Source: Mycobacterium seoulense (GTDB taxonomy: Bacteria > Actinomycetota > Actinomycetes > Mycobacteriales > Mycobacteriaceae). Taken from it: a stretch of DNA of 64,000 nucleotides. The stretch lies in assembly GCF_010731595.1 (NCBI RefSeq), contig NZ_AP022582.1:5146001-5210000 (forward strand). Reading direction: 5' to 3'. The notes beneath the pieces are model-generated. The model was given only the letters and a program-made list of their open reading frames with translations. It did not search any database and was not told the DNA's origin. The first letter of the stretch is position 1. Each line of letters opens with the position of its first letter. A program made the translations under genes and the position numbers. Shown here in pieces: positions 54,764 through 63,911 of the stretch.

Positions 54764-55303
54764 ATGTCGCGCATTGGTAAGCAGCCGGTTCCGGTTCCCT
54801 CCGGAGTCGACGTAATGATCGAGGGCCAGAACGTCTCGGTGAAGGGCCCCAAGGGCAGCCTGAATCTGACCGTCGCCGAACCGATTACGGTGGCGCGCAA
54901 CGAAGATGGCGCGATCGTGGTCACCCGTCCCAACGACGAGCGGCGCAACCGGTCGCTGCACGGGCTGTCGCGCACCCTGGTGTCCAACCTGGTCACCGGT
55001 GTGACCGAGGGTTACACCACCAAGATGGAGATCTTCGGGGTCGGTTACCGCGTGCAGCTCAAGGGCGCCAACCTCGAGTTCGCGCTGGGCTACAGCCACC
55101 CGGTGGTCATCGAGGCGCCCGAGGGCATCACGTTCGCGGTGCAGTCACCGACGAAGTTCTCGATCTCCGGGATCGACAAGCAGAAGGTCGGCCAGATCTC
55201 GGCGAACATCCGCCGCCTGCGCCGTCCCGACCCGTACAAGGGCAAGGGCGTGCGCTACGAGGGTGAGCAGATCCGCCGCAAGGTCGGAAAGACAGGTAAG
55301 TAG
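54764..55303 (+). CDS. rplF: 50S ribosomal protein L6
   Basis: L6, 179 residues, two similar domains near the factor-binding site. [20 protein letters not shown] start and [20 protein letters not shown] end are diagnostic. Confidence 0.98.
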   Translation: MSRIGKQPVPVPSGVDVMIEGQNVSVKGPKGSLNLTVAEPITVARNEDGAIVVTRPNDERRNRSLHGLSRTLVSNLVTGVTEGYTTKMEIFGVGYRVQLKGANLEFALGYSHPVVIEAPEGITFAVQSPTKFSISGIDKQKVGQISANIRRLRRPDPYKGKGVRYEGEQIRRKVGKTGK

Positions 55304-55305
55304 CC

Positions 55306-55713
55306 ATGGCGCAAAAACAAGCTGACACCGCCGCGCGGAAGCCGGTGGGGCAGAGCGTATCCGCGACTCGTCGGGTCTCCCGGCTGCGCCGGCATGCGCG
55401 GCTGCGCAAGAAGATCACGGGCACCCCGGAGCGTCCGCGGCTCGTCGTCAACCGGTCCGCACGGCACATCCACGTGCAGCTGGTCAACGACGAGAACGGC
55501 ACCACGGTGGCCGCCGCGTCCTCCATCGAGGACGACGTGCGCGGCCTGCAGGGCGACAAGAAGGCCCGCAGCGTGCGGGTCGGCCAGTTGATCGCCGAGC
55601 GCGCCAAGGCCGCCGGTATCGACACCGCGGTGTTCGACCGCGGCGGGTACACCTACGGCGGACGGATCGCGGCGCTGGCCGATGCCGCACGCGAGAACGG
55701 ATTGAGTTTCTAG
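55306..55713 (+). CDS. rplR: 50S ribosomal protein L18
   Basis: L18, 135 residues, binds 5S rRNA with L5. An Ala/Lys-rich start precedes [19 protein letters not shown]. Ends [20 protein letters not shown]. 2 bp after rplF. Confidence 0.98.
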   Translation: MAQKQADTAARKPVGQSVSATRRVSRLRRHARLRKKITGTPERPRLVVNRSARHIHVQLVNDENGTTVAAASSIEDDVRGLQGDKKARSVRVGQLIAERAKAAGIDTAVFDRGGYTYGGRIAALADAARENGLSF

Positions 55714-55751
55714 ATGATCGAGACCTCGAACAAGCCTGGAAGGACCGCATA

Positions 55752-56423
55752 ATGGCGGAACAGTCGGCCGGCGGGCAAGGCCCAGACAGCCGTGACTCGC
55801 GCGGTGACCGCGACAGCCGCGGTCGGCGCGACGGTGACCGCGGCCGTGGCCGCGATCGCGACGGCGACAAGAGCAACTACCTCGAGCGGGTCGTCGCCAT
55901 CAACCGCGTCTCCAAGGTGGTCAAGGGCGGTAGGCGCTTCAGCTTCACCGCGTTGGTCATCGTGGGCGACGGCAATGGAATGGTCGGCGTCGGCTACGGC
56001 AAGGCCAAGGAAGTTCCGGCCGCCATCGCCAAGGGCGTGGAGGAGGCGCGCAAGGGCTTCTTCCGGGTCCCGCTGATCGGCGGCACCATCACGCACCCGG
56101 TGCAGGGTGAAGCGGCCGCGGGCGTGGTGCTGCTGCGCCCGGCCAGCCCCGGTACCGGTGTGATCGCCGGCGGTGCGGCGCGTGCCGTGCTGGAATGCGC
56201 CGGTGTGCGCGACATCCTGGCCAAGTCATTGGGCAGCGACAACGCGATCAACGTGGTGCATGCCACGGTCACCGCGCTCAAGCTGCTGCAGCGTCCCGAG
56301 GAGGTGGCCGCCCGGCGCGGACTGCCCATCGAGGACGTCGCCCCGGCCGGAATGCTGAGGGCCCGGCGGGAAAGTGAAGCGCTGGCCGCAAGCGCCGCGC
56401 GAGAGGGAACGGCACCGCAATGA
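55752..56423 (+). CDS. rpsE: 30S ribosomal protein S5 with Asp/Arg-rich N terminus
   Basis: S5, 223 residues, in the mRNA entry and accuracy centre. The first ~38 residues are a repetitive Arg/Asp/Gly stretch ([18 protein letters not shown]). The core has [19 protein letters not shown] and [17 protein letters not shown]. The stop overlaps rpmD (ATGA). Confidence 0.98.
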   Translation: MAEQSAGGQGPDSRDSRGDRDSRGRRDGDRGRGRDRDGDKSNYLERVVAINRVSKVVKGGRRFSFTALVIVGDGNGMVGVGYGKAKEVPAAIAKGVEEARKGFFRVPLIGGTITHPVQGEAAAGVVLLRPASPGTGVIAGGAARAVLECAGVRDILAKSLGSDNAINVVHATVTALKLLQRPEEVAARRGLPIEDVAPAGMLRARRESEALAASAAREGTAPQ

Positions 56424-56629
56424 GCGAACTGAAGATCACCCAGGTGCGCAGCACCATCGGGGCCCGCTGGAAGCAGCGGGAGAGCCTGCGCACCCTGGGC
56501 CTGCGACGGATCCGCCACTCGGTGATCCGTGAGGACACCCCGCAGACCCGCGGCCTGATCGCGGTGGTCAACCACCTCGTCGTGGTGGAGCCGGCCGAGG
56601 CGACAGCCGCCGGAGGGAAGAAGAAATGA
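56420..56629 (+). CDS. rpmD: 50S ribosomal protein L30
   Basis: L30, 69 residues. [20 protein letters not shown] start is typical. ATGA overlaps on both sides couple it to rpsE and rplO. Confidence 0.97.
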   Translation: MSELKITQVRSTIGARWKQRESLRTLGLRRIRHSVIREDTPQTRGLIAVVNHLVVVEPAEATAAGGKKK

Positions 56630-57066
56630 CGATCAAGCTGCACGACCTGAAGCCCGCGCCCGGGTCGAAGACCGCGCGGACCCGAGTCGGTCGCGGTGAG
56701 GGCTCCAAGGGCAAGACCGCCGGCCGCGGCACCAAGGGCACCAAGGCCCGCAAGAACGTGCCGGCCACCTTCGAGGGTGGGCAGATGCCGATCCACATGC
56801 GGCTGCCCAAGCTCAAGGGCTTCCGCAACCGGTTCCGCACCGAGTACGAGATCGTCAACGTCGGCGACATCAACCGGCTGTTCCCGCAGGGCGGCTCCAT
56901 CGGCGTGGACGAGTTGGTCGCCAAGGGCGCGGTCCGCAAGAACGCGTTGGTCAAGGTTCTCGGCGACGGCAAGCTGACCGTCAAGGTCGACCTGACGGCG
57001 CACAAGTTCAGCGGCAGCGCCCGCGAGAAGATCACCGCCGCGGGCGGCTCGGCCACCGAGCTCTGA
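56626..57066 (+). CDS. rplO: 50S ribosomal protein L15
   Basis: L15, 146 residues. Gly/Lys-rich [20 protein letters not shown] segment and [18 protein letters not shown]. Last gene of the operon in the window. Its TGA is immediately followed by the complementary stop of the convergent LLM gene with no spacer and no visible terminator. Confidence 0.98.
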   Translation: MTIKLHDLKPAPGSKTARTRVGRGEGSKGKTAGRGTKGTKARKNVPATFEGGQMPIHMRLPKLKGFRNRFRTEYEIVNVGDINRLFPQGGSIGVDELVAKGAVRKNALVKVLGDGKLTVKVDLTAHKFSGSAREKITAAGGSATEL

Positions 57067-57993
57067 TCAGCCCAACCGCGGAATCACTTCCGCGGCAAGG
57101 CGTTCCATCTGCTCGCGGTTCTCTTCGACGTCGACGCCGACCGGGTTGAGCAACAGGTACTCCGCGCCGGCGTCGATCACCTGTTGCAGCCCGCGCGCGA
57201 CGTCGTCGGGCGTGCCCGAGACCGGTACATCGTCGACGCCCGGCATCTTGCCGTAGATCCGCCGCAGCCCGGCGAGCACCCGCTCCCGGGCCCGCGCCGC
57301 ATCGTCGTCCACCATGAGGTAGACGCGCTTGCCGATGGTGAAATGCGCCGGGTCCCTTTGCTGTTCGTCGAGTTCACGGCGCACCACGGCGACGGCTCCG
57401 GCGAAGGCCTCGGTGGTCGACGACCCCGCGCCCAGGAACGAGTCGCCGTGGCGCACCGCGCGGGCCAGGGCCTTGGGGGCCAGGCCGCCGAACCAGATGG
57501 GCGGATGCGGACGCTGCACCGGCTTGGGCGCGATCGGCAGGTCGTCGACGTCGCGGAACCGGCCGTGGAAGGTGATCCGGGGTTCGTCGGACCAGGCGGC
57601 CTTCATCAACTCAAGACCCTCGGTGAAATACGAGATGTACGTTTCCTTTTCGACGCCGAACGCCGCGAATTTGCGGAAGCCGCCGCCGGTCCCGACGCCG
57701 ACGTCCAGCCGGCCGTGGCTGAGCCGGTCGACCGCCGTGACGGACGACGCCAGCTGCAGCGGATCGTGCAGTGAGGTCACCAGTACGGCGACCCCCAGGC
57801 GCAGGCGTTCGGTGCAGGCCGCGCAGTAGGCCAGCAGCTCCAGCGGCGCCAGCAGCGGCGCGTCGCCGATGATCTGCTCGAGCACCCAGCCGCCCTCGAA
57901 GCCGAGCTCCTCGGCGCGGATCAGGTAGCCGCGCAGGCCGTCGGCGTCGAACCCGTCGTAGTCGAATTGGGGGATGGCGATCGAAAACCTCAC
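57067..57993 (-). CDS. LLM-class flavin/F420-dependent oxidoreductase
   Basis: Luciferase-like monooxygenase-fold enzyme of 308 residues. Typical blocks: FSIAIPQFDYDGFDADGL, LEQIIGDAPLLAPLELL, LGVAVLVTSLHDPLQLA, LSHGRLDVGVGTGGGF and PIWFGGLAPKALARAV. Mycobacterial members mostly use F420, but FMN use cannot be excluded and the substrate is unknown. GTG 57993 lies 6 bases behind a TACGGT box; longer upstream frames run into the divergent sppA promoter. Confidence 0.9.
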   Translation of the reverse strand: MRFSIAIPQFDYDGFDADGLRGYLIRAEELGFEGGWVLEQIIGDAPLLAPLELLAYCAACTERLRLGVAVLVTSLHDPLQLASSVTAVDRLSHGRLDVGVGTGGGFRKFAAFGVEKETYISYFTEGLELMKAAWSDEPRITFHGRFRDVDDLPIAPKPVQRPHPPIWFGGLAPKALARAVRHGDSFLGAGSSTTEAFAGAVAVVRRELDEQQRDPAHFTIGKRVYLMVDDDAARARERVLAGLRRIYGKMPGVDDVPVSGTPDDVARGLQQVIDAGAEYLLLNPVGVDVEENREQMERLAAEVIPRLG

Positions 57994-57999
57994 CCCACC

Positions 58000-58005
58000 A
58001 CCGTA
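58000..58005 (-). promoter_or_regulatory. -10 box of leaderless LLM oxidoreductase transcript
   Basis: TACGGT on the minus strand, 6 bases from GTG 57993. It is back to back with the sppA box 15 bp away. Confidence 0.5.
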
Positions 58006-58020
58006 CGGCGGCGGTGTCGG

Positions 58021-58026
58021 TACGCT
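58021..58026 (+). promoter_or_regulatory. -10 box of leaderless sppA transcript
   Basis: TACGCT ends 6 bases before ATG 58033, with no ribosome binding site. Confidence 0.5.
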
Positions 58027-58032
58027 GCAGAC

Positions 58033-59805
58033 ATGTTCGCCTTTCTGCCCTCGATTCCCGGGGTCGACGACGTCCGCGCGCTCGCCGACCGGGTCGACAC
58101 CGCCCGCCACCACGGCGTCCCCAACGGCTGCGTGCTCGAGCTCGACCTGCGTACGGCACCGCCGGAGTCGGCGGGGTTCGACCCACTGGCGATTTTCACC
58201 GGCGGGAGGCCGATGGCGCTGCGCGACGCGGTCGCCGCCATCCACCGCGCGGCCGAGGACCCGCGGGTCGCCGGCCTGATCGCCCGGGTGCAACTAACCG
58301 CCTCACCGCCGGCGGCGGTGCAGGAACTGCGCGAGGCCATCGCCGCGTTCAGCGCCGCCAAGCCGACGCTGGCGTGGGCCGAGACCTACCCGGGCACGCT
58401 GTCCTACTACCTGGCCTCGGCGTTCGGCGAGGTGTGGATGCAGCCGTCGGGAAGCGTCGGACTGATCGGCTTCGCCAGCAACGCCACCTTCCTGCGCGAC
58501 GCGTTCGACAAGGCGGGCATCGAACCGCAGTTCGTGGCGCGCGGCCAATACAAGTCCGCGGCAAATCGTTTCACCGAGCACGGTTTCACGACGGCCCATC
58601 GCGAGGCCGTCACCCGGATGCTGGAAAGCCTGCAGGAGCAGACCTGGCAGGCGATCGCCGAGTCGCGCAAGCTCGACGTCGGCGCGCTCGACGCGCTGGC
58701 CGACCGCGCACCGCTGTTGCGCGACGACGCTGTGGCCGCCGGCCTGCTCGACCGGATCGGGTTCCGCGACGAGGCCTACGCCCGCATAGCGGAACTTGTT
58801 GGCGTAAAGGATGTTTCGGATGAGGACGACCCGCCGCGGCTGTACTTGACCCGGTATGCCGGCGCGGCCCGCTCCCGATTGGCGCCGCCCAGACCGCCGG
58901 TGCCGGGCCGGCGGCCCAAGCCGACCCTGGCCGTCGTCACCCTCGACGGCATGATCGTCGACGGGCGCGGTGGTCCCGGTTTCCTGCCGTTCGGGGCCTC
59001 CACCGCCGGGGGCGACACCATCGGGGCGGCGCTGCGGGAGGCGGCCGCCGACGAGTCGGTGTCCGCGATCGTGCTGCGGGTCAACAGCCCCGGCGGCACG
59101 ATCACCGCGTCGGAGAGCATCTGGCGCGAGGTGACCAGGGCGCGCACCCGCGGCAAGCCGGTGGTGGCGTCCATGGGTGCCGTCGCCGCCTCCGGCGGCT
59201 ACTACGTCTCGATGGGGGCCGACGCGATCGTCGCCAACCCGGCCACCGTCACCGGGTCGATCGGTGTGCTCACCGGCAAGCTGGTGATCCGGGACCTGTT
59301 GGAGCGGTTGGGGGTCGGGTCGGATACCGTGCGCACCAACGCCAATGCCGACGCGTGGTCGATGGACGCGCCGTTCACTCCGGAGCAGCAGGCTCACCGG
59401 GAAGCCGAGGCGGACCTGTTCTACGCGGACTTCGTCCGGCGGGTCGCCGAGGCGCGCAACCTGACCGCCGAAGCCGTCGATCGTGTTGCGCAGGGGCGAA
59501 TTTGGACCGGCGCCGACGCCCTCAAGCACGGGCTGGTCGACGAACTCGGCGGCTTGCGCACCGCGGTGCGGCGGGCCAAGGTGCTGGCCGGCCTGGACGA
59601 GGACAGCGAAGTGCGCGTGGTCAGCTACCCGGGCTCCTCGCTGCTGGACATGCTGCGGCCGCGGGCCTCGTCGCAACCGGCCGCCGCGTCACTGCCGGAC
59701 GCGCTGGCGGCGCTGCTCGGCCGCACGGTCGGCGGCATCCTGGACAACGTCGAGCAGACGCTGAGCGGTGCCACCGTGTTGTGGCCCGGGCAGTCGCGGT
59801 TCTGA
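58033..59805 (+). CDS. sppA: Signal peptide peptidase SppA (protease IV)
   Basis: Long-form SppA of 590 residues (two tandem S49 domains), a serine/lysine-dyad protease that degrades cleaved signal peptides. The general base is Lys174 in GQYKSAAN of the first domain and the nucleophile is Ser387 in AVAASGGYYVSMGADAIVAN of the second. PSGSVGLIGF and PATVTGSIGVL mark the equivalent strands. No clear N-terminal membrane anchor is seen. The start follows a TACGCT box (leaderless). Confidence 0.95.
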   Translation: MFAFLPSIPGVDDVRALADRVDTARHHGVPNGCVLELDLRTAPPESAGFDPLAIFTGGRPMALRDAVAAIHRAAEDPRVAGLIARVQLTASPPAAVQELREAIAAFSAAKPTLAWAETYPGTLSYYLASAFGEVWMQPSGSVGLIGFASNATFLRDAFDKAGIEPQFVARGQYKSAANRFTEHGFTTAHREAVTRMLESLQEQTWQAIAESRKLDVGALDALADRAPLLRDDAVAAGLLDRIGFRDEAYARIAELVGVKDVSDEDDPPRLYLTRYAGAARSRLAPPRPPVPGRRPKPTLAVVTLDGMIVDGRGGPGFLPFGASTAGGDTIGAALREAAADESVSAIVLRVNSPGGTITASESIWREVTRARTRGKPVVASMGAVAASGGYYVSMGADAIVANPATVTGSIGVLTGKLVIRDLLERLGVGSDTVRTNANADAWSMDAPFTPEQQAHREAEADLFYADFVRRVAEARNLTAEAVDRVAQGRIWTGADALKHGLVDELGGLRTAVRRAKVLAGLDEDSEVRVVSYPGSSLLDMLRPRASSQPAAASLPDALAALLGRTVGGILDNVEQTLSGATVLWPGQSRF

Positions 59806-59809
59806 CGAA

Positions 59810-60724
59810 CTACCCGGCGAGCCCGCCGCTGATGAAGATGATCTCGCCGAGCGGGTCGTCGTTCTCCGGGGCGGGCGCCTCGATGCCCTGGCGCCGGAAC
59901 AATTCCGTCCGGGTGGTCCCCTCGACGTCCCACCGCTTGGACCGTAGATAGTCCACGACGTGGTTGCGCTCGCCGGCGTAGACCAGCGACGCCATGTCGA
60001 TGTCCACCCCGTGTTCACGGAAGGAACCCGACATCTCCCGCACCTTGTCGGCATCGAAATCGACGATGCCGGGCACGAATTCGGTGGCGATCGTGCTGCC
60101 GGGCACGCTGAGTGCGGTGATGTTGTCGAACAACCGGTCCTGGGCCTCGGGCGGCAGGTAGATCAGCAGACCCTCGGCCAGCCACGCGGTGGGCGCCGTC
60201 GTATCGAATCCGGCCGCTTTCAGTGCCGCCGGCCAGTCGGCGCGCAGGTCGATCGGCACGGTGCGCCGCGTCGCGGTCGGTTCGGCGGGGATCCCGGCCA
60301 ACGTGGCGGTCTTGAACTCGATCACGCGTGGCTGGTCGATCTCGTAGACCACCGTGCCGACCGGCCATGGCAACCGGTACGCGCGCGAGTCCAGCCCCGA
60401 TGCCAGTATCACCACCTGGCGGATTCCGCCCTCCGTCGCCTTGACGAAGTAGTCGTCGAAATACTTGGTGCGCACGGCCATTCCGTCGACCATCGCCTGC
60501 ATGCGGACCAGGGAAACGTTCTCGATCGCGTCGAGGTCGAGTTCGCCGTCCATCATCTTGGTGAAGAAGTCCACGCCGACCGCGCGAACCAGCGGTTCGG
60601 CGAACGGGTCGTGGATGAGGCCGCGGGGATCCTTCGTCGCCATGGCGCGACCGGCGGCCACCATGGTCGCCGTCGCGCCCACACTGGACGCCAGGTCCCA
60701 CTCGTCGTCGTGAGCGCGTGACAT
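59810..60724 (-). CDS. Putative SAM-dependent methyltransferase 1 (Rv0725c-like)
   Basis: Class I methyltransferase of the large mycobacterial TIGR00027 family, 304 residues. SAM-binding [32 protein letters not shown], and [20 protein letters not shown]. The substrate is unknown. First of three tandem paralogues on the minus strand; convergent with sppA (4 bp). ATG 60724 lies 7 bases behind a TAGGGT box; a longer in-frame start at 60742 is less likely. Confidence 0.92.
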   Translation of the reverse strand: MSRAHDDEWDLASSVGATATMVAAGRAMATKDPRGLIHDPFAEPLVRAVGVDFFTKMMDGELDLDAIENVSLVRMQAMVDGMAVRTKYFDDYFVKATEGGIRQVVILASGLDSRAYRLPWPVGTVVYEIDQPRVIEFKTATLAGIPAEPTATRRTVPIDLRADWPAALKAAGFDTTAPTAWLAEGLLIYLPPEAQDRLFDNITALSVPGSTIATEFVPGIVDFDADKVREMSGSFREHGVDIDMASLVYAGERNHVVDYLRSKRWDVEGTTRTELFRRQGIEAPAPENDDPLGEIIFISGGLAG

Positions 60725-60731
60725 AGCCGAA

Positions 60732-60737
60732 ACCCTA
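60732..60737 (-). promoter_or_regulatory. -10 box of leaderless methyltransferase 1 transcript
   Basis: TAGGGT on the minus strand, 7 bases from ATG 60724. Confidence 0.45.
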
Positions 60738-60746
60738 GCCAATCCG

Positions 60747-61661
60747 CTAGGCGAGCGTCGCGGCGACGTAGCTCAACTCGCCGAAGGTGGCCGACATCTC
60801 GTCCTCGGGGAATTCGAACCCGTTCTGCGCGTACAACTCCCGTGCCGGATGCGCCGTCACCCGCCAGCCGCGGGCACCGAGGTAGTCGGCGACGACGTTG
60901 CGTTCCCCGCGGTAGAACAGGTCGGCCGCGTTGAGGTTGAAGCCGAAGCGCTGCCACCGTTCGCTGATGCGCTGCAACCGCTCGTCGGAGAATGCGTTGG
61001 GATCGGGCACGTGCTCGGTGGCCAGCCGGCTGCCCGGGGCGCTGAGCGCGGTGATGTTGTCGAACAGCCGGTCCTGGGCCTCGGGCGGCAGGTAGGGGAG
61101 CAACCCTTCTGCGCTCCACGCGGTCGGCTGCGCCGTGTCAAATCCGCCGTCGCGCAGGGCCCTCGGCCAGTCATCGCGCAGATCGATGGCGATCGCGCGG
61201 CGCTCGGCGGTCGGCGCGGCGCCGAGCCCGGCGAGGGTGTCCGTCTTGAAGGCGATCACCTGTGGCTGGTCGATCTCGTAGACGACGGTCCCGGCGGGCC
61301 AGTCCAACCGGTAGGCCCTGGTGTCCAGGCCCGAAGCCAGGATCACCGCCTGTCGGACACCGTCTCTGGTCGCGCCGGTGAAGAAGTCGTCGAAGAACCG
61401 GGTGCGAACCGTGATCTGTTCGGCGCGGGCCTTGCGGTTGAACAGCGGGTCGTCCTCGAAATCGACCTGCCCGTCGACGATGCGGATGAAGGGCTCCAGG
61501 CCGACGGCGCGGACCAGCGGTTCGGCCAGCGGATCGTCGAGCAGCGGGTCGGGTCCCTGCGACGCCACCGCGCGAGACGCCGCCACCATGGTGGCCGTCG
61601 CCCCCACGCTGTGCCCGGGTCCCCAGCTGTCGCCTTGCGTGCGTCCCGATTCCACAGTCAT
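60747..61661 (-). CDS. Putative SAM-dependent methyltransferase 2
   Basis: Second TIGR00027-type methyltransferase, 304 residues. [38 protein letters not shown] and [20 protein letters not shown]. More similar to copy 3 in the SAM site and C terminus than to copy 1 by eye. ATG 61661 has AGGAG 7 bases upstream; an in-frame ATG at 61712 would extend into the end of copy 3. Substrate unknown. Confidence 0.92.
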   Translation of the reverse strand: MTVESGRTQGDSWGPGHSVGATATMVAASRAVASQGPDPLLDDPLAEPLVRAVGLEPFIRIVDGQVDFEDDPLFNRKARAEQITVRTRFFDDFFTGATRDGVRQAVILASGLDTRAYRLDWPAGTVVYEIDQPQVIAFKTDTLAGLGAAPTAERRAIAIDLRDDWPRALRDGGFDTAQPTAWSAEGLLPYLPPEAQDRLFDNITALSAPGSRLATEHVPDPNAFSDERLQRISERWQRFGFNLNAADLFYRGERNVVADYLGARGWRVTAHPARELYAQNGFEFPEDEMSATFGELSYVAATLA

Positions 61662-61671
61662 GCAATGGCTC

Positions 61672-62622
61672 CTATTTCTTCTCCAAAGTGCCGCTGACGT
61701 AGAGCATTTCACCCATGCGCATGTCGTCGTCCTCGAGCGGCGGAAGCCCGTTGGCCGAGAACAACTCCCGGATGGTGACGCCGTTCAGCGCCCAGCCCCG
61801 GTCGCGCAGGTAGGGGGCAGCCTCGTTGCGTTCCCCGAAGTACACCAGCCCCGCCATGTCGAGGTCGAAGCCGTGCGCACGCCAGCGTTCGGAGATCTGC
61901 TGCATGCGCTCCCTCATCTTGTCCTCGTCGCCGGGCTCGCGATTGGGCGCGCTTTCGACGGCCAACCGGCTGCCCGGTGCGCTGAGTTCGGTAATGGTGT
62001 CCAGCAGTCGGTCCTGCGCCTCCGGGGGCAGGTAGCCGAGCAGGCCCTCGGCGCTCCAGGCGCTCGGCCGGGCCGGGTCGAAGCCGGCGGCCCGCAATGC
62101 GGTGGGCCAGTCGTCGCGCAGGTCGACGGCCACGACGCGCCGGTCGGCGGTGGGCGCGGCGCCCAGTTCGGTGAGGGTGCGCGACTTGAAGTCGATGACC
62201 TGCGGCTGATCGACCTCGTAGACGACGGTCCCGGCGGGCCAGGCCAGCCGGTAGGCGCGGGCGTCCAGCCCAGAGGCCAGGATCACCGCCTGCGTGATGC
62301 CCGCGCGGGTCGCGTCCAGGAAGAACTCGTCGAAGAACTTGGTGCGCACCGCCATGTTGTCGGCCATCCGGGACATCGCGCCGGCGGAACCGGTGGCGCC
62401 GTCGTGCGCGTCGTTGAGCTCGTCCGGGTTCACCTCGCCGGTCGCCAGCCGGGTGAGCAGGTCCACGCCGACGGTCCGCACCAGCGGCTCCGCGAACGGG
62501 TCGTTGATCAGCGGACGCTCCGCGCGGGTCGCCACGGCGCGGGCGGCGGCGACCATCGTCGCGGTCACCCCGACGCTGGATGCCAGGTCCCAGGTGTCGC
62601 CCTCGTACCTGGTGGAAGTCAT
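61672..62622 (-). CDS. Putative SAM-dependent methyltransferase 3
   Basis: Third TIGR00027-type methyltransferase, 316 residues, upstream of copy 2 in transcription order with a 10-bp gap. [59 protein letters not shown] ~12-residue insertion ([16 protein letters not shown]) near residue 75 distinguishes it. AGGGGCG precedes the ATG, and a palindrome lies 26-40 bp upstream. It is probably the first gene of the three-gene unit. Confidence 0.92.
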   Translation of the reverse strand: MTSTRYEGDTWDLASSVGVTATMVAAARAVATRAERPLINDPFAEPLVRTVGVDLLTRLATGEVNPDELNDAHDGATGSAGAMSRMADNMAVRTKFFDEFFLDATRAGITQAVILASGLDARAYRLAWPAGTVVYEVDQPQVIDFKSRTLTELGAAPTADRRVVAVDLRDDWPTALRAAGFDPARPSAWSAEGLLGYLPPEAQDRLLDTITELSAPGSRLAVESAPNREPGDEDKMRERMQQISERWRAHGFDLDMAGLVYFGERNEAAPYLRDRGWALNGVTIRELFSANGLPPLEDDDMRMGEMLYVSGTLEKK

Positions 62623-62647
62623 GTTCGCCCCTGTTCAGAAGTAGTTG

Positions 62648-62662
62648 GGCTAATATTTAGCC
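62648..62662. promoter_or_regulatory. Palindrome GGCTAA-TAT-TTAGCC upstream of methyltransferase 3
   Basis: Perfect 6-bp inverted repeat with a 3-base AT centre, 26-40 bp before the ATG at 62622. Candidate operator for the methyltransferase unit. Confidence 0.45.
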
Positions 62663-62767
62663 AATTTAACAAGCTTCTCCCACTGTACGCCGCCTCCGAT
62701 TCGCGGCAACCTGACCGATGGTTGGGGTGCTCGGGCGCTCGCCCGTGAAGGCCGCGTTCGACCGGCG

Positions 62768-63802
62768 CTAGAGCAGGGCGCCCCGGGATCCGGTCACAGG
62801 CAGATCAATCGGGCTGATGACGCCGGGTCGGGCCTCGCAGAGGAACGGTATGGCGTTGACCGCCGCGACGGCGGTGCTGTCCATCAACACGGTCATCACG
62901 TCCTCTCCCGGGTTGCCGAAGCGGATCGTCGCGTCGACGCGTGGCTCGCCGTCGATCACCACGCTGAATCCCTTGGGATCGCTCCATTGCGGGTCCAGCG
63001 CGTCGTCGCTCATGGTCCAGCAGATGGCCAGCTCGACCACCGGGCGGCCGCCGCGATAACCGCGATAGGTGCGGCGCTGGCCCCCGGCGGTGCCGGCGGC
63101 GTAGTTCACCCAGCCCAGATCCAGATCCCGGGTCAGCACCGCGGGCTCGACGAACGCCTCCTTGGAGTCGAGCTCGGCACCCAGCATGGCGGCGATCATG
63201 TCCAGCGTCTCGAAGTAGCCCAGGCCGTATCGTTGCGTCGCCGGGTCGAGGTGCGTCACCCGCTCGCGGGGGGTTTTGCCGAATCCGAGCACCTTCCACA
63301 CGTCCTGTATGGGATACGTTGTGCAGTCCAACGTTTCGACGAGCTTGACGCTGCGCACCCGTCGGCATGCGCCGGTGAGGAAGCCGGCGACCACATTGAT
63401 GAAGCCCGGCTCGAATCCCGTCCCCAGGAAGGTCGCGCCGCCCTCTTGCGCCGCCTCCTCGAGCGCCGGGAGTTCGACGGGGTGGTGGGTGCCGGTCAGG
63501 AAGTCTCCGGTGGTGACCACGTTGATGCCGCGGCGCAGCATCCTTTCCACCAGCTCGTAGTCGATGGCGCGCGGCATGTAGTTGACGCAGTCGGGCGCCA
63601 GGTCGAGCAGCGCGTCGACGTCGCTGGTCGCGGCGACGCCGATCGCGGGCCGATCGGCGAGTACCCCGGCATCGCGTCCCACTTTCTCCGCGCCCAGGGC
63701 GTGGACGCCCACCACGTCGAAGTCGTCGCGGTCGAGCAGGATGCCGAGCGCCCGCTTTCCGATGTTGCCGGTTGACCACTGAACCACGCGGTAGGGCGCC
63801 AT
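62768..63802 (-). CDS. NAD(P)-binding DapB-like oxidoreductase
   Basis: Protein of 344 residues with an N-terminal Rossmann domain of the dihydrodipicolinate reductase-like type (YRVVQWSTGNIGKRALGILL, VVGVHALGAEKVGRDAG). This family in mycobacteria is often labelled 2,4-diaminopentanoate dehydrogenase-like. NYMPRAIDYELVERML and GTGFEPGFINVVAGFL are later conserved blocks. Substrate unknown. ATG 63802 has GGAGGAA 6 bases upstream; a longer frame to 63928 enters the divergent regulatory region. Confidence 0.87.
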   Translation of the reverse strand: MAPYRVVQWSTGNIGKRALGILLDRDDFDVVGVHALGAEKVGRDAGVLADRPAIGVAATSDVDALLDLAPDCVNYMPRAIDYELVERMLRRGINVVTTGDFLTGTHHPVELPALEEAAQEGGATFLGTGFEPGFINVVAGFLTGACRRVRSVKLVETLDCTTYPIQDVWKVLGFGKTPRERVTHLDPATQRYGLGYFETLDMIAAMLGAELDSKEAFVEPAVLTRDLDLGWVNYAAGTAGGQRRTYRGYRGGRPVVELAICWTMSDDALDPQWSDPKGFSVVIDGEPRVDATIRFGNPGEDVMTVLMDSTAVAAVNAIPFLCEARPGVISPIDLPVTGSRGALL

Positions 63803-63873
63803 GGGTGTTCCTCCGTCGCGCATCGGACGCTGGACCGTTGACATCGTAAGCGCACATTGTTCTAATCGGAATA

Positions 63874-63899
63874 CTGTTCGAATTCGAATGCTGTTCGAA
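63874..63899. promoter_or_regulatory. TTCGAA-repeat operator candidate
   Basis: TTCGAATTCGAA (63877-63888) is a perfect 12-bp palindrome, and CTGTTCGAA occurs twice, at 63874 and 63891 (17 bp apart). It lies in the 109-bp interval between divergent genes, a likely repressor site. Confidence 0.5.
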
Positions 63900-63911
63900 A
63901 GGGGGGCGCTC

